A stretch of DNA of 64,000 nucleotides, from positions 117,201-181,200 of the forward strand of contig NZ_BCVJ01000001.1 of NCBI RefSeq assembly GCF_001591685.1, read 5' to 3'. The position numbers and the translations under genes were made by a program. A model generated the notes under the pieces. That model made no database searches, was not told the DNA's origin, and saw only the letters and a list, made by a program, of their open reading frames with translations. Below, one piece after another: positions 19,797 through 30,022 of this stretch. The first letter of the stretch is position 1, and the number at the start of each line of letters is the position of its first letter. The DNA is from Ligilactobacillus murinus DSM 20452 = NBRC 14221 (GTDB taxonomy: Bacteria > Bacillota > Bacilli > Lactobacillales > Lactobacillaceae).

Positions 19797-21143
19797 TTAA
19801 TCAAAGAATTTGTCAAATATCGCCTTGAATCGATCCATTCTCTTAGGTTTATCTTCTTTATTTTTATCCCTAGGTGTATCATACCCATCAGCTACTGGAT
19901 CAAAATCAGTCTCGACATCTTGTTGTTCATCATCATCGATCTGGTTTACTTTTGGTTTACTGATGAATTCTTGACCGTCGAGCGTTCGTCTGACGATCTG
20001 ATCGATCTCATTTTCTTGCGTGACGTATTCTACGATCCCAATGACCTGTGCAAAAGATGGAAATCGTAAATTCATCTCTTGAGGAATAAAAACTTTAACA
20101 TTGACCCCAAAGACTTTTTGGGCCAATTCTTTGACACCTGGCAAGGCAGCTAAGCCACCAGTCAAGACGATCCCTCCCGGTAGCTGTAAAGCATTGATCC
20201 GATCTAGATCAGCTTTTAGTTTACCAAAGATCTGCTGTAAACGAGCTTCAATGATCTGAGCTAAATATTCTTCAGTGATCATCTCTGGCTCTTGTTGCCC
20301 CACAACAGTTACTGGGAAAGTATCTTCACTTGAAGCTAATGTTTCATCGGCATAGCCATAATTTCGTTTTAAGATCTCAGCATTCTCGATCGAAGTATTC
20401 AAGACGATCGAAATATCACGGGTCACATAATCGCCACCCTCTTGATCAACATAAGTATACTTCAATTGATGATCGTGGACCACAGCAGCCGTTGTTTGAC
20501 CACCACCAAGATCGATCAAGATCGCTCCAAAGTCCTTTTCGCCATCAGTCAATGCAACTTGAGATAATGCAAGTGGGGCTACGATCATATCTTTGACCTT
20601 TAACCCTGCCCGTTCGATACATTTACGAGTATTATGTAAAATCGTCTTAGGACCTGTGTACATTACTCCTTGCATCTCTAATCTGACGCCGACCATTCCT
20701 CGTGGGTCTTTGATCCCATCAAAGCCATCAACGATAAACTCATCTGTAACAATATCGATCACATCGCGTTCAGGTGGTAAATTTTGGACCAAAGCAGCTT
20801 CGGTCACACGCCGAACATCAATATCACTGATCTCTTTAGAGTTACCGTCTTCGTTACCGATGGCGATCATCCCTTTACAACGCTCTATTTGGAGCATATT
20901 AGCTGGAACACCAACACTCACCTCAGAAATTTGAATATTTGCCTTTTCTTCGGCTTGCTTCACAGCTTCTTTTATCGCCTTAACAACTTGGTCAATATCA
21001 ACGATCACCCCACGATTGAGACCGGCAGAACGTGTATTACCGTAACCGATTATGTTGATCTGGTCTTTGAGATACTCAGCTATTATGACTTTAATCGAAG
21101 TCGTACCGATGTCTATGCCAACATAGATACTAGAGTTTCCCAT
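19797..21143 (-). CDS. ftsA: Cell division protein FtsA
   Basis: Actin-like ATPase that tethers FtsZ to the membrane. The N-terminal phosphate motif YVGIDIGTTSIKV, the second phosphate motif IDLGGGQTTA and the adenosine motif VLTGGLAALPG are all present. The C-terminal end (KRMDRFKAIFDKFFD) is an amphipathic helix of the membrane-targeting sort, preceded by an acidic linker (about 400-430). 448 residues. GGGAGG lies upstream of the ATG. An internal promoter in the 150-base gap after divIB probably lets ftsA-ftsZ be expressed apart from the upstream genes. Confidence 0.96.
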   Translation of the reverse strand: MGNSSIYVGIDIGTTSIKVIIAEYLKDQINIIGYGNTRSAGLNRGVIVDIDQVVKAIKEAVKQAEEKANIQISEVSVGVPANMLQIERCKGMIAIGNEDGNSKEISDIDVRRVTEAALVQNLPPERDVIDIVTDEFIVDGFDGIKDPRGMVGVRLEMQGVMYTGPKTILHNTRKCIERAGLKVKDMIVAPLALSQVALTDGEKDFGAILIDLGGGQTTAAVVHDHQLKYTYVDQEGGDYVTRDISIVLNTSIENAEILKRNYGYADETLASSEDTFPVTVVGQQEPEMITEEYLAQIIEARLQQIFGKLKADLDRINALQLPGGIVLTGGLAALPGVKELAQKVFGVNVKVFIPQEMNLRFPSFAQVIGIVEYVTQENEIDQIVRRTLDGQEFISKPKVNQIDDDEQQDVETDFDPVADGYDTPRDKNKEDKPKRMDRFKAIFDKFFD

Positions 21144-21207
21144 CGATTTGCCTCCCTTATGATTTTAATAATGTTCTCATTGTTTATTATCTAAATTCAA
21201 TAGGTTA

Positions 21208-21245
21208 ATTTTAACACAAAAATATAGTAATTGGCTACTTGTCAA
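21208..21245 (-). promoter_or_regulatory. Putative internal promoter for ftsA-ftsZ
   Basis: On the minus strand a TTGACA (21240-21245) and an extended -10 TGTTAAAAT (hexamer 21208-21213) lie in the 152-base gap. Their spacing (26) is too long for one promoter, so the extended -10 probably works alone or with a weaker -35. Confidence 0.45.
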
Positions 21246-21295
21246 CCCCTCAAAATAAAAAATTTAGTTCACAACATTTTAGTTATTTCTAATTC

Positions 21296-22141
21296 TTAAT
21301 TTTTTGGGTATGAAAATGCCCCAACTTCAAGGTCAACGATGCCTTTTTGCTCCATTTTTGTCGCGATCTGAGGGTAATATTCCATCTTCTTTGTCAGCGT
21401 TGAAAGATCGGCAATGACCTCATTGCCATCATTCATGTAAAGCTTGATCCGATCTGGATTTACTTTAGATGGATCATAGTGGATCTCTGAAACGGACTTT
21501 TTCAATTCGGTAGGCAATTCTTGCATTTTTGTGACTGCTAATTTCAACTTGGCTTTATCTTTAAAATTATAAAACACGGGATAACTACCCTTTACTATAG
21601 GAGTTCCTTCACTCAAAGGTCGTCCAGTCGTTCCGATCTTATAATACTTATTATTCCGATAAATATAGCCTACTTGGGGATCTTCTTTTACGTCGATCAC
21701 TATATTATTAACATCTACATAGCGCAATGTCGCCTGCTCAACTAAGCCTACTTTGCTCTGGATCTTATTTTCGATCTTGCTAGCATTGAACCACACATTG
21801 AACAGAGATTCATAATAATGAAGTCCACTGGCTTTGATGACTGCCACGCGTAACTGCTTATCATTTGAATCGACTGTCACTGATCTAACGCGACTGATCG
21901 GTAAGATCAAACAAAGCGTCAATAATGTCATTATCGAAAAAAAGACTAGCGGAAATAACGCTTGTTGACGCAATGCTTTTTTGCGCTGTTCAGTCAATCG
22001 GATCAATTTGCCATTGAACAGATCTTTAGCTGGTGGTTTTGGCTTATCCCGACCGCGTTTTGCTTGTTTTTCGAGCCATGGTTGAAGTTTCTGATTAGGG
22101 ACAACTGGCTTCTTTTTCTTCCAAAATCTGATCCTCTTCAG
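21296..22141 (-). CDS. divIB: Cell division protein DivIB/FtsQ, non-AUG start likely
   Basis: Single-pass division protein that stabilises FtsL in the divisome. A membrane helix (FPLVFFSIMTLLTLCLILPI) is followed by a POTRA domain (about SRVRSVTVDSNDKQLRVAVI on) and a beta domain outside the cell. The first normal start in frame is TTG at 22006, but the frame runs open to 22147 and codes for a basic, proline-containing leader (KKKKPVVPNQKLQPWLEKQ) like the cytoplasmic tails of other DivIB proteins. No ATG, GTG or TTG exists there. CTG at 22141 directly behind GAGAGGGG, or ATC at 22132, are the candidates. Confidence 0.85.
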   Translation of the reverse strand: MKRIRFWKKKKPVVPNQKLQPWLEKQAKRGRDKPKPPAKDLFNGKLIRLTEQRKKALRQQALFPLVFFSIMTLLTLCLILPISRVRSVTVDSNDKQLRVAVIKASGLHYYESLFNVWFNASKIENKIQSKVGLVEQATLRYVDVNNIVIDVKEDPQVGYIYRNNKYYKIGTTGRPLSEGTPIVKGSYPVFYNFKDKAKLKLAVTKMQELPTELKKSVSEIHYDPSKVNPDRIKLYMNDGNEVIADLSTLTKKMEYYPQIATKMEQKGIVDLEVGAFSYPKN

Positions 22142-22157
22142 CCCCTCTCACTAACTA

Positions 22158-23252
22158 CTAATCTAGTAAATCTTTCATCACCTTGATCAAACGATCAGCT
22201 GCATCCGGTACACCTGCTTTTTTAGCATTAGCTGCCATTTGTGCTTGTTTTTTAGGATCAGCCATCATCGCTTGGATATTTTCAAATAAGACCTTACCGT
22301 TAAGTTCACTTTCCTTGATCATTAAAGCTGCCCCTTTATTTACTAAACTTTGGGCATTTTTAGTTTGATGATCATGTGTGACATATGGGCTAGGGATCAA
22401 GATCGTTGGGATCCCTAGCGCAGTGATCTCAGCCAAACTAGTTGCCCCAGCACGACCCACGATCGCAGCGATCTCGGGTAAGATCGACGGCATATCCGCA
22501 ATATAAGGCTTGATCACTACATTTTTTGGCAAGTCCTTAACACGGCTATCTTCCATGATCTTATCATAGTGAACACGTCCCGTCACAAATAATACTTGAT
22601 ATGGCTGATCTTTGAAATATTCTATTGCTTCCAAGCTAGCATTATTGATTCCTAAAGCCCCACGTGAACCACCAAAGATCAAGATCGTCTTTTTATTTGG
22701 ATCAAGCTGGTATTCTGTAGCTAAGCGCCCTGTTGGCTTCATCGTTGCTACTTGTTGTGCCCGCGGATTACCGGTAAAGACAACTTTTTTAGTGGGAAAA
22801 TCAGCTCTCACATCATCAAAACAGATCCCAACCTTATCAACATAGTGACTCAAAAACTTATTCGTTACACCAGCAACACTATTTTGCTCGTGAATGATCG
22901 TTTTGACCTTCATTTTGGCAGCCGCATACACTACTGCTCCACAAACATAGCCACCAGTTCCGATCACAACATCTGGTTTGAATTCCTTGATGATCTTTTT
23001 AGAGTCATGCACACTCTTTAAAAAGAGATATACTGTCTTAAAATTTTCAGGAGAAAGTGAACGTTTAAAGCCTTGGATCTCGATCGTTTTAAAAGGGATC
23101 CCGGCATTTGGAACGATCTTACTCTCTAATCCTTTAGTTGTCCCAACATATAAAACCTCTGTGTCAGGTCGTTGTTGTTTGATAGCTTCGATCAGTGCTA
23201 GCGCTGGGTAGATATGACCACCCGTTCCGCCACCAGATACTAATAGTCGCAT
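22158..23252 (-). CDS. murG: MurG, lipid II-forming GlcNAc transferase
   Basis: Transfers GlcNAc from UDP-GlcNAc to lipid I at the inner membrane face, giving lipid II. The N-terminal glycine loop [16 protein letters not shown] and the second loop [14 protein letters not shown] are diagnostic, as is [20 protein letters not shown] in the UDP-sugar site. I start at ATG 23252 (364 residues), eight bases after AGGA; the ATG at 23261 lies within the ribosome site. That leaves one base between it and the murD stop. Confidence 0.97.
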   Translation of the reverse strand: MRLLVSGGGTGGHIYPALALIEAIKQQRPDTEVLYVGTTKGLESKIVPNAGIPFKTIEIQGFKRSLSPENFKTVYLFLKSVHDSKKIIKEFKPDVVIGTGGYVCGAVVYAAAKMKVKTIIHEQNSVAGVTNKFLSHYVDKVGICFDDVRADFPTKKVVFTGNPRAQQVATMKPTGRLATEYQLDPNKKTILIFGGSRGALGINNASLEAIEYFKDQPYQVLFVTGRVHYDKIMEDSRVKDLPKNVVIKPYIADMPSILPEIAAIVGRAGATSLAEITALGIPTILIPSPYVTHDHQTKNAQSLVNKGAALMIKESELNGKVLFENIQAMMADPKKQAQMAANAKKAGVPDAADRLIKVMKDLLD

Positions 23253-23253
23253 A

Positions 23254-24624
23254 CTATTCATCCTTTTTTTCTAAATTTTCTACTGCTTCGATAAATTTAT
23301 CGCCGCGTTCTTCAAATGTCTTCCATTGATCCCAACTTGCACATGCTGGTGACAATAAGATCGTATCACCTGGTCGACTAAGAGCATAAGCTTTAGGCAC
23401 GGCGTCGATCGCATCTTTGGCCTCGACGATCTGGTCTAAGCCAGCCTGTTTTCCAGCTTCTTTCAATAATTCTTTGGTCTCACCAAAAACGACCAAAGCA
23501 CTGACATGTTCTTTTAGATATGGTACTAAACGCTCAAAAGTAAAACCACGGTCTAGCCCACCAGCTAACAAGACAACTGGTGTTTTGAAACCAGCAAGTG
23601 CTTTTTCAGTTGCTTCGATATTGGTTGCCTTAGAGTCATTATAAAACTTGCGCTCATTAAACGTTGTCACATATTGCGTTCGATGTTTGACTCCCGAAAA
23701 AGTCTGCAATACTTCAACGATATCAGCTGTTGCTACTCCCATGAGTTTGGCCACTGCGATCGCCGCTAAAGCATTCTCAATGTTGTGTGTTCCGGGAACT
23801 TTGATCTCATCAGCAGGCATGATCGCTTCATCTTTGAAATATAAGATCCCATTTTCTTCGTAGGCGCCTTCTTTAGTAAAAGCTGTCCGTGAAAATGGTA
23901 CGACCTTAGCTTTAGCTTGTTGGCTAAGCTCACGCCATTCAGCTTGGTCAAAATTGACTACAAAGTAATCAGTTTCTGTTTGATTTTTCAATAAGCGCAT
24001 CTTAGCTTTGACATAATTTTCACGTGAACCGTGATAATCAGTATGTGCTTCGTAAATATTAGTCAAGACTGCGATCTTAGGATGGAGTTTAGTGATCCCT
24101 AGTAGTTGGAAACTGGAGAGTTCCATGACTAAGATATCGTCAACAGTTGCTTTTTTGGCTGTTTCAACGGCTGAGATCCCGATATTACCACAAACATAGG
24201 CCTTATTTTTATTCTTTAGATGATTTAACATCAAGGAGATCAAAGTCGTCGTTGTCGTCTTACCATTTGTCCCAGTAACGCCTACTAGATCAGCATCAGC
24301 GATCTCATACGCTAATTCAGGTTCGGTGATGATCAAAAAGCCTCTGTTTTGGGCCTCAGCGATCAAAGGATTCGTGTAGGGGATCCCAGGATTTTTGACG
24401 ATCAATTCCGCTTCATCCAACAAAGCAAGCGGATGTGAGCCAACAACTACTTTGATACCAGCATTTTCCAGCTCAGATAAGACTTGCTTATCGGTTGGAA
24501 TATTCTTATCATTTACCGTCACATTGGCTCCGAGTTCTTTTAACAGGTAGGCACTATTGAGCCCACTTTTCCCTAAACCAACGACTAATACGTTTTTATC
24601 CTTATAATCTGTCACATTTTTCAT
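23254..24624 (-). CDS. murD: UDP-N-acetylmuramoyl-L-alanine:D-glutamate ligase MurD
   Basis: Adds D-glutamate to the peptidoglycan precursor, using ATP in the cytoplasm. The N-terminal Rossmann part opens [18 protein letters not shown]; the Mur ligase P-loop is [14 protein letters not shown] (near 115); the conserved [13 protein letters not shown] and [13 protein letters not shown] segments follow, with [20 protein letters not shown] near the end. 456 residues is standard. It follows mraY after 21 bases and runs straight into murG. Confidence 0.97.
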   Translation of the reverse strand: MKNVTDYKDKNVLVVGLGKSGLNSAYLLKELGANVTVNDKNIPTDKQVLSELENAGIKVVVGSHPLALLDEAELIVKNPGIPYTNPLIAEAQNRGFLIITEPELAYEIADADLVGVTGTNGKTTTTTLISLMLNHLKNKNKAYVCGNIGISAVETAKKATVDDILVMELSSFQLLGITKLHPKIAVLTNIYEAHTDYHGSRENYVKAKMRLLKNQTETDYFVVNFDQAEWRELSQQAKAKVVPFSRTAFTKEGAYEENGILYFKDEAIMPADEIKVPGTHNIENALAAIAVAKLMGVATADIVEVLQTFSGVKHRTQYVTTFNERKFYNDSKATNIEATEKALAGFKTPVVLLAGGLDRGFTFERLVPYLKEHVSALVVFGETKELLKEAGKQAGLDQIVEAKDAIDAVPKAYALSRPGDTILLSPACASWDQWKTFEERGDKFIEAVENLEKKDE

Positions 24625-24645
24625 GTCTAATGACTTCCTTTGATA

Positions 24646-25608
24646 TTAAATTATCGTCATAACTGCAATGATCGCAGCTACTAGGCCAATTGCCCAAAAA
24701 GTTAGATCGATACGCCATTCACTCCAGCCACATTCTTCAAAATGATGGTGGATCGGACTCATCTTGAAGATCCGTTTGCCGGTCAACTTAAAGCTTGCAA
24801 CTTGTAAGATCACACTAAGCGTCTCTAATACAAAGATGATCCCGATCACCAACAATGACAACTCTTGATGCAAGATGATCGAAACGGCTGCTAAAGCTCC
24901 CCCTAGAGCTAATGAACCGGTATCACCCATGAAGATCTTAGCCGGTTTATGATTAAACCCTAAAAAGGCTATCAAAGCTCCGATCACGGATAAACAGAAG
25001 ATCAAAACATCGTATTGTGCTTGGTGATAAGCGATGATCGCATAAGCACCAAAGGCAATGATCGCTTGACCTGATACTAAGCCATCGATCCCATCGGTCA
25101 AATTGACCGCATTTGAAAAACCGACCAACCAAAAGAGCACAAATAATACATAGATAAAGCCTAAAGTGATCTCGTGTCCAAAAAATGAAAGCGCAAAAGG
25201 CAATTTTTCATGGTGATAGACGGCTAAAAAGATCAAGCCCCCGATTATTTGCCCCAATAATTTTTGCCAAGGCTTTAAGCCCTCATTTTGTTTTTTCCAT
25301 AGCTTAACGGAATCGTCAAAAAACCCCAAAAAGCCATATAACAATAAAATAAAGTCTAAGACCAAGATCTTAGGACTTAGCATGTGCAAACCTAAGGGGA
25401 CCCAAAGCCCCGTAACGATGATCGCTAAATTAAAGACAAAGCCCCCCATCGTTGGTGTACCCGCTTTTACCTGGTGCCAACTTGGGCCTTCTTCGCGGAT
25501 CATTTGTCCTTGCTTTTTTTTGTGTGCATAGTTGATAAACATCGGTGTAAATAAAGCAGTCAATACTAAACTGCTGATCACCGGGATCAACATTTGAAAA
25601 ATAGTCAT
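24646..25608 (-). CDS. mraY: Phospho-MurNAc-pentapeptide translocase MraY
   Basis: Integral membrane enzyme that joins phospho-MurNAc-pentapeptide to undecaprenyl phosphate, giving lipid I. About ten membrane helices are visible over 320 residues. The family motifs are present: [33 protein letters not shown] with the DD pair, [16 protein letters not shown], and [15 protein letters not shown], then [14 protein letters not shown] near the C-terminus. In the division cluster between pbp2x and murD, spaced 33 and 21 bases. Confidence 0.97.
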   Translation of the reverse strand: MTIFQMLIPVISSLVLTALFTPMFINYAHKKKQGQMIREEGPSWHQVKAGTPTMGGFVFNLAIIVTGLWVPLGLHMLSPKILVLDFILLLYGFLGFFDDSVKLWKKQNEGLKPWQKLLGQIIGGLIFLAVYHHEKLPFALSFFGHEITLGFIYVLFVLFWLVGFSNAVNLTDGIDGLVSGQAIIAFGAYAIIAYHQAQYDVLIFCLSVIGALIAFLGFNHKPAKIFMGDTGSLALGGALAAVSIILHQELSLLVIGIIFVLETLSVILQVASFKLTGKRIFKMSPIHHHFEECGWSEWRIDLTFWAIGLVAAIIAVMTII

Positions 25609-25641
25609 GTTATTTTTCCTTCCTCTTTTTTTCTATCTATT

Positions 25642-27789
25642 TTATTTTAACTCAACTGTCAATTTTGTTTGCTTACTTAGCTTCTCACCAGGTGCAACGC
25701 TTTGCTTAGTAACGTAGCCATTCCCCTGGACGTCTAAGTCAATGCCTGTCAGCTCGGATAATTTCATCACATCAAGTCGCGACCATCCAGTGATATCTGG
25801 CATCGTCAGTGTTCCATTTGTGACTAAGATCACACGCTCACCTGTCAACATACTCGTACCTGCAGGCTGTGATTGCTCAATGACCTTTTTACCTTCGCCG
25901 ACCACTGCTGGTACTAAATCGCTTTGAGTCACTTCTTCACTAGCTTCTTTAGGTGACATCTCCTTCACATCTGGGACACTAGTCTGTACCTTTTCATCAT
26001 TTGAGTCGTTTGCCTCATCCAAGACTCGTTTCATCAAAGGATCAAAAATAGAAGCTAACATTCCTGTTTCACCCTGATCAGCAAAGGTCTTAGGTTGTTT
26101 CATCGTGATGTATAAAATGTACTTAGGATCATTTATCGGTGCCATCCCAGCAACAGAGAAAAGATAATTAGTCTCACCACTTAAATAACCCGTTCCATTT
26201 TCGTTAGCGATCTGAGCCGTCCCAGTCTTGACTCCAACATCATAGCCATCGATCTTGTAAGCCGTCCCAGTCCCGTCTTTGTCAGTTACAACATCTTGCA
26301 TCATTTCACGGACTTCTTTAGCAGTTGAGCTTCTGATCGGTTTTCCGGTCACAGTTGGTGATTGCGAAAAGACTATCTTGCCATTATTTGGGTCAACAAC
26401 TTTACTTACTAGATAAGGTTTGACCATCTTACCATTATTAGCCACAGCCGACATTGCTTGTAGCATTTGGAAGACAGTCACATTTATCCCTTGACCAAAA
26501 GCAGTGTTAGCTTGTTCGATCGGATATTTATATTCGATACTACCTGCTGCTTCATTACCTAAGCCAGCATTCGTTGACTTCAAAAGACCAAATTTTTTGA
26601 TGTAATTTAGCCAAGTCTTTTCTCCCATTGTTTGTTCTAGCTTAGCCATCCCAACGTTTGAGGAACGAATGAAACCTTCACGATAGGTAATCTCCCCCCA
26701 ACCAGTCGTATTCCAATCATTGATCCGTTGATTGTCGATCTGATAAGACCCTGACTTAAAAGTGGCGTTAGCATTATAATTTCCACTATTGATCGCTGCT
26801 GCCATCGTCAAGATCTTCATGATCGAACCAGGTTCATAGGTGTCTTCTAACAAGATATTGCGCCACATATCATTTAGCCCTTCTCCTGTCTGAGGGTTAA
26901 ATGTCGGACGTTGACTCGCCGCAATGATCTCGCCAGTCTTAGCATTCATCAAAACGGCTGTCATCGATTTGGGCTTATAAGTTTCTTGAGCTTTATTCAT
27001 CAAAGTCTCTAAATAAGTCTGGGTCCGGGTATCTAAAGTGGTATAAACATTGTCACCATCTTTAGCGGGCTTACTTTGCGATTTAGAATTAGGTAAAGTC
27101 GTCCCGCGTGAATCAATGGCGAGCTTATTGACTCCGTTGACACCTTTTAATTGCTTTTCAAAAACTTTTTCTAAGCCCATGACCCCAACTAAGTGAGACT
27201 GTTCATTTTCCGCTAGCCCAACTAAGTGGGACGCAAAAACTCCATTAGGATATAACCGGGCTTGAGCAGGCGTAAATTTGATCCCACTGATCTTAGCGGC
27301 CTCGATCTTCTTTTTAGTCTCCATTGAAATATGCTTACCTTTACTCCCAAGCTCAACTTGATAGAGACCATCGTCAGCATCAAAGAGCTTAAGTAGATCA
27401 TCGTAATTCATCCCTAGATTTTGACTCAAGACCTTAGCAGCTTTAGCCTTTTGTGAATCTTGCAAATAATCTGGTTTACCTTCAAGAGTCTTCGCCGATT
27501 TAGACAAGATGATATAGATCGAATAAGTCGTCGTATCTTCTGCTATCGGTTGATTTTGTACATCATAGATCGTCCCACGTTTTGCTTTGATCTCAGTTTG
27601 TTCGGCATACATCGCCTGTGCTAATTTGGTCAGATTTTTTCCGTGAGCCGTGTGTGTCAAACCCACATAAAAAAAACGACCAATAAATGTAAGAAAGACG
27701 ATGATGACGATGAAAAATAACGCTCTTCCAAAATAACTGCGATTTCGCGGGTCTTGTTTTACATTTATCTGCCGTTTTTTAGTACTCAT
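25642..27789 (-). CDS. Division penicillin-binding protein 2X-type transpeptidase (FtsI)
   Basis: Septal peptidoglycan transpeptidase. A single N-terminal membrane helix (ALFFIVIIVFLTFIGRFFYV) is followed by the PBP dimerisation domain, then a transpeptidase domain with SIMK (active serine, in YEPGSIMKILTMA), SSN (FIRSSNVGMAKLEQ) and KTGTA (DVGVKTGTAQIA). Two C-terminal PASTA repeats follow (about 585-715, starting VPDVKEMSPKEA and MPDITGWSRLDV). 715 residues fits PBP2X. Its start overlaps the ftsL stop by four bases. Confidence 0.95.
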   Translation of the reverse strand: MSTKKRQINVKQDPRNRSYFGRALFFIVIIVFLTFIGRFFYVGLTHTAHGKNLTKLAQAMYAEQTEIKAKRGTIYDVQNQPIAEDTTTYSIYIILSKSAKTLEGKPDYLQDSQKAKAAKVLSQNLGMNYDDLLKLFDADDGLYQVELGSKGKHISMETKKKIEAAKISGIKFTPAQARLYPNGVFASHLVGLAENEQSHLVGVMGLEKVFEKQLKGVNGVNKLAIDSRGTTLPNSKSQSKPAKDGDNVYTTLDTRTQTYLETLMNKAQETYKPKSMTAVLMNAKTGEIIAASQRPTFNPQTGEGLNDMWRNILLEDTYEPGSIMKILTMAAAINSGNYNANATFKSGSYQIDNQRINDWNTTGWGEITYREGFIRSSNVGMAKLEQTMGEKTWLNYIKKFGLLKSTNAGLGNEAAGSIEYKYPIEQANTAFGQGINVTVFQMLQAMSAVANNGKMVKPYLVSKVVDPNNGKIVFSQSPTVTGKPIRSSTAKEVREMMQDVVTDKDGTGTAYKIDGYDVGVKTGTAQIANENGTGYLSGETNYLFSVAGMAPINDPKYILYITMKQPKTFADQGETGMLASIFDPLMKRVLDEANDSNDEKVQTSVPDVKEMSPKEASEEVTQSDLVPAVVGEGKKVIEQSQPAGTSMLTGERVILVTNGTLTMPDITGWSRLDVMKLSELTGIDLDVQGNGYVTKQSVAPGEKLSKQTKLTVELK

Positions 27790-28154
27790 TTGGTAACATT
27801 CCTTATGTTTTTATCATTCATTTGTAAACCAACATCCTTGGCGATCTCCATCAAACGTGTCCGGCTAGACAGTTCACTGATCTCCTCTTTCATGTTAGCA
27901 TTTGAAGTCTGCAAAGTTGAGACTTTTTGATTGATATCTTGGATCGTTGCTTGGGTCTTGGTCACAGCTGTATTCGACCAGATCACCAAACATGACATGA
28001 CCACTAATAACACACCTAAAGCGATCGCTGCATTGCGTTCTTGCTTAAAATACATTTTTCGCAATTGCCCAGTTGTATTTTGTGGTTGCTGATCTAGCGT
28101 AGTTTTTGTCTGTGTTACTTGAGGTGTTTCAAGTTTTCTTGCTGCTTGTGCCAA
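27786..28154 (-). CDS. ftsL: Cell division protein FtsL
   Basis: Small bitopic divisome protein that works with DivIB and DivIC. 122 residues: a polar cytoplasmic tail (1-45), a membrane helix (AAIALGVLLVVMSCLVIW, about 45-64) and an extracellular leucine-zipper-like coil (IQDINQKVSTLQTSNANMKE). Primary sequence is poorly conserved in this family; the call rests on topology and on its position between rsmH and pbp2x, which is invariant. It overlaps pbp2x by four bases. Confidence 0.9.
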   Translation of the reverse strand: MAQAARKLETPQVTQTKTTLDQQPQNTTGQLRKMYFKQERNAAIALGVLLVVMSCLVIWSNTAVTKTQATIQDINQKVSTLQTSNANMKEEISELSSRTRLMEIAKDVGLQMNDKNIRNVTK

Positions 28155-28167
28155 AGTCTCACATCCT

Positions 28168-29115
28168 TTACTTTAATTTTTCAATTGCTCTTAATTTAGC
28201 CGAGTGCGCCCGATGATTAGCTTCAAGTTCCGCTGCAGACGGTAAGATCGGCTTGCGTGTTACCAATTTAAATTCTGGTTCAAGTTCAGCCGGAATAACG
28301 GGTAATCCAGCGGGAAGTTCAGGTAAACTCGCTTTTTCTTTGAACATCGTTTTAACTAAACGATCTTCTAACGACTGAAACGTGATCACACTGATCCGCC
28401 CACCAACATCAAGCACTTCAAACGCTTGATCTAAAGATTCTTCCAAGGCACCTAGCTCATCATTGACAGCTATACGGACCGCTTGGAAAACTTTCTTAGC
28501 GGGATGCCCCCCCTTGCGTCGGGCTTTAGCCGGGATCCCTGCTTTGATCAGTTCAACTAATTGACCGGTGGTTTCGATCGGTGCTTGTTGTCTAGCGGAT
28601 TCGATCCGTCGAGCGATCGATTTAGCAAATTTTTCTTCACCATAGCGCATGAAGATCCGAACTAGTTCTTGGTAAGACCAATCATTGATCACCGTTTTAG
28701 CAGTCAAAGCTTGACTTTGATCCATCCGCATATCTAGGGTTGCATCGTGTTGGTAACTAAAGCCACGTTCACCTACATCAAATTGGGGGGAAGAAACACC
28801 TAGGTCATATAAGATCCCGTCAACTTTAGCGATCTGTTGCTCTGCTAAACGTTCCTTTAGATCACGAAAGTTACTTTTGATAAAGGTCAACTTTTTGCTA
28901 GCTAACTCATTTTGTAAACGCTTGGTATTATAATCGATCGCGGTTTGATCTTGGTCAAACGAAAACAATTTGCCCTTATCTGAAAGCTTTGACAAAATTA
29001 AACTGGTGTGACCTCCACCACCTAAAGTACAATCGACGTATACGCCGTCTGGTTTGATATTGAGTTGTTCAACTGCTTCCTCTAATAATACAGTCACATG
29101 ATTAAATTCCGTCAT
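28168..29115 (-). CDS. rsmH: 16S rRNA (cytosine1402-N4)-methyltransferase RsmH
   Basis: Methylates C1402 in the ribosomal P site, using S-adenosylmethionine. The SAM-binding loop is [15 protein letters not shown], the family-typical [19 protein letters not shown] and MDMRMDQ-like DMRMDQS follow, and [15 protein letters not shown] lies near the C-terminus. 315 residues. AGGA lies eight bases before the ATG. It is the first gene of the main division cluster here. The upstream 200 bases hold a direct repeat but no mraZ. Confidence 0.97.
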   Translation of the reverse strand: MTEFNHVTVLLEEAVEQLNIKPDGVYVDCTLGGGGHTSLILSKLSDKGKLFSFDQDQTAIDYNTKRLQNELASKKLTFIKSNFRDLKERLAEQQIAKVDGILYDLGVSSPQFDVGERGFSYQHDATLDMRMDQSQALTAKTVINDWSYQELVRIFMRYGEEKFAKSIARRIESARQQAPIETTGQLVELIKAGIPAKARRKGGHPAKKVFQAVRIAVNDELGALEESLDQAFEVLDVGGRISVITFQSLEDRLVKTMFKEKASLPELPAGLPVIPAELEPEFKLVTRKPILPSAAELEANHRAHSAKLRAIEKLK

Positions 29116-29185
29116 TTTCTAATTCCTACAGCTTTCATCTTTCTTGATCCCAATGTATAACTGTGATTTAAAAACGATCACCAAA

Positions 29186-29302
29186 ATATGTACTAAATAT
29201 ATGTTATACAATTAGATATTACCATAGTTCCACACTTTGAACCACAATAATCACTAACAAATTCGCGATTTTTATAAAACGTTTTAGATATGTACTAAAT
29301 AT
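29186..29302. repeat. 15-bp direct repeat pair upstream of rsmH
   Basis: ATATGTACTAAATAT occurs exactly at 29186-29200 and again at 29288-29302, 102 bases apart, in the 207-base gene-free gap between DUF3397 and rsmH. The spacing is close to ten helical turns, so both copies would face the same side of the DNA. Possible operators for the division cluster; no regulator is known to me for this site. Confidence 0.6.
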
Positions 29303-29322
29303 TAGCTTGTTTGCATTTAAAC

Positions 29323-29700
29323 TCACATAATACCTAAAAAGCTTGCGATCTCGATCAACAATAAAATAATGTACATCCCCACGATAAAAATATCTAAAGT
29401 CCGCCAGTAGATCACAAAAAAACGGCGGACCCGAAAGTCATCTTCGGTATACACTAAATACACTGTCAAAACTAGCCCAAAAGCACTAGCCGCAAATGCT
29501 AAAAACGGTAATAACGAAAGCCCCGTTAAAGTGACCGAAAGCCCGTGGATCCCTAGTAATAATACAAGCATCATGATATCAATGATCCTTAGGCGTTTAG
29601 GCCAATATTTAGCGAAATTCTTCTTTAAAAATGTCAATGCCATCCAAATGATCAAAATGACAATTGGCATGATATACCACGTTGCGATCGCTGTAAACAT
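29323..29700 (-). CDS. DUF3397 family membrane protein
   Basis: About 125 residues with four predicted membrane helices (for example IMPIVILIIWMALTFL, IIDIMMLVLLLGIHGLSV, FLAFAASAFGLVLTVYLV and LDIFIVGMYIILLLIEIASF) and the RVRRFFVIYWR basic segment between the last two. This is the DUF3397 family, found at the front of division clusters in Bacilli, function unknown. I start at ATG 29700 behind GAGG; five codons more are open upstream. In related genomes mraZ usually follows it; here it does not. Confidence 0.85.
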   Translation of the reverse strand: MFTAIATWYIMPIVILIIWMALTFLKKNFAKYWPKRLRIIDIMMLVLLLGIHGLSVTLTGLSLLPFLAFAASAFGLVLTVYLVYTEDDFRVRRFFVIYWRTLDIFIVGMYIILLLIEIASFLGIM

Positions 29701-29837
29701 CACTACCATCCTCAATTAAAAATATTACTCCTATTATACCAAGCATTTTTGCTACAAATCAATTATAGACCCATCAAAAACAAAGAAATCTTAACGCTTC
29801 AGCAAAAGAAAATGATAGCTCACTTGTACTGTGATAT

Positions 29838-29867
29838 TTGACAGCAACTAACCTTTAAAGGTATAGT
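29838..29867 (+). promoter_or_regulatory. Promoter of the DUF4044 gene
   Basis: TTGACA (29838-29843), 18-base spacer, TATAGT (29862-29867), with a second overlapping TATAGT at 29867-29872. It lies about 30 bases before the small gene. Confidence 0.75.
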
Positions 29868-29897
29868 ATAGTAAAAATCGGAAAGGTGTCGAGTACC

Positions 29898-30014
29898 GTG
29901 AGAGAAAAAAAGAAACGCACAACATTTCAAAAGATCACCATGGTCGTCGTTTGGCTTATGTTGATCTTCACACTGGGTAGTGTGATCCTCGGCTCACTTA
30001 GTGCTTTCTTCTAA
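29898..30014 (+). CDS. DUF4044 small membrane protein
   Basis: A 38-codon gene starting at GTG 29898, nine bases after GAAAGGTG, ending in TAA. The product is a basic N-terminal stretch (MREKKKRTTFQKITM) followed by one membrane helix (VVVWLMLIFTLGSVILGSL) and a short SAFF tail. This matches the DUF4044 family of tiny lactobacillus proteins found near division genes; function unknown. It has its own consensus promoter upstream and a strong terminator ten bases downstream, so it is a single-gene unit. It is easy to miss because of its length. Confidence 0.85.
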   Translation: MREKKKRTTFQKITMVVVWLMLIFTLGSVILGSLSAFF

Positions 30015-30022
30015 AAGTAATG

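Noticed and set aside
21208..21245. TTGACA at 21240-21245 paired with TAAAAT at 21208-21213 as one promoter
   Set aside because: The spacer would be 26 bases, too long for sigma-A. The -10 has a TG extension and may stand alone.
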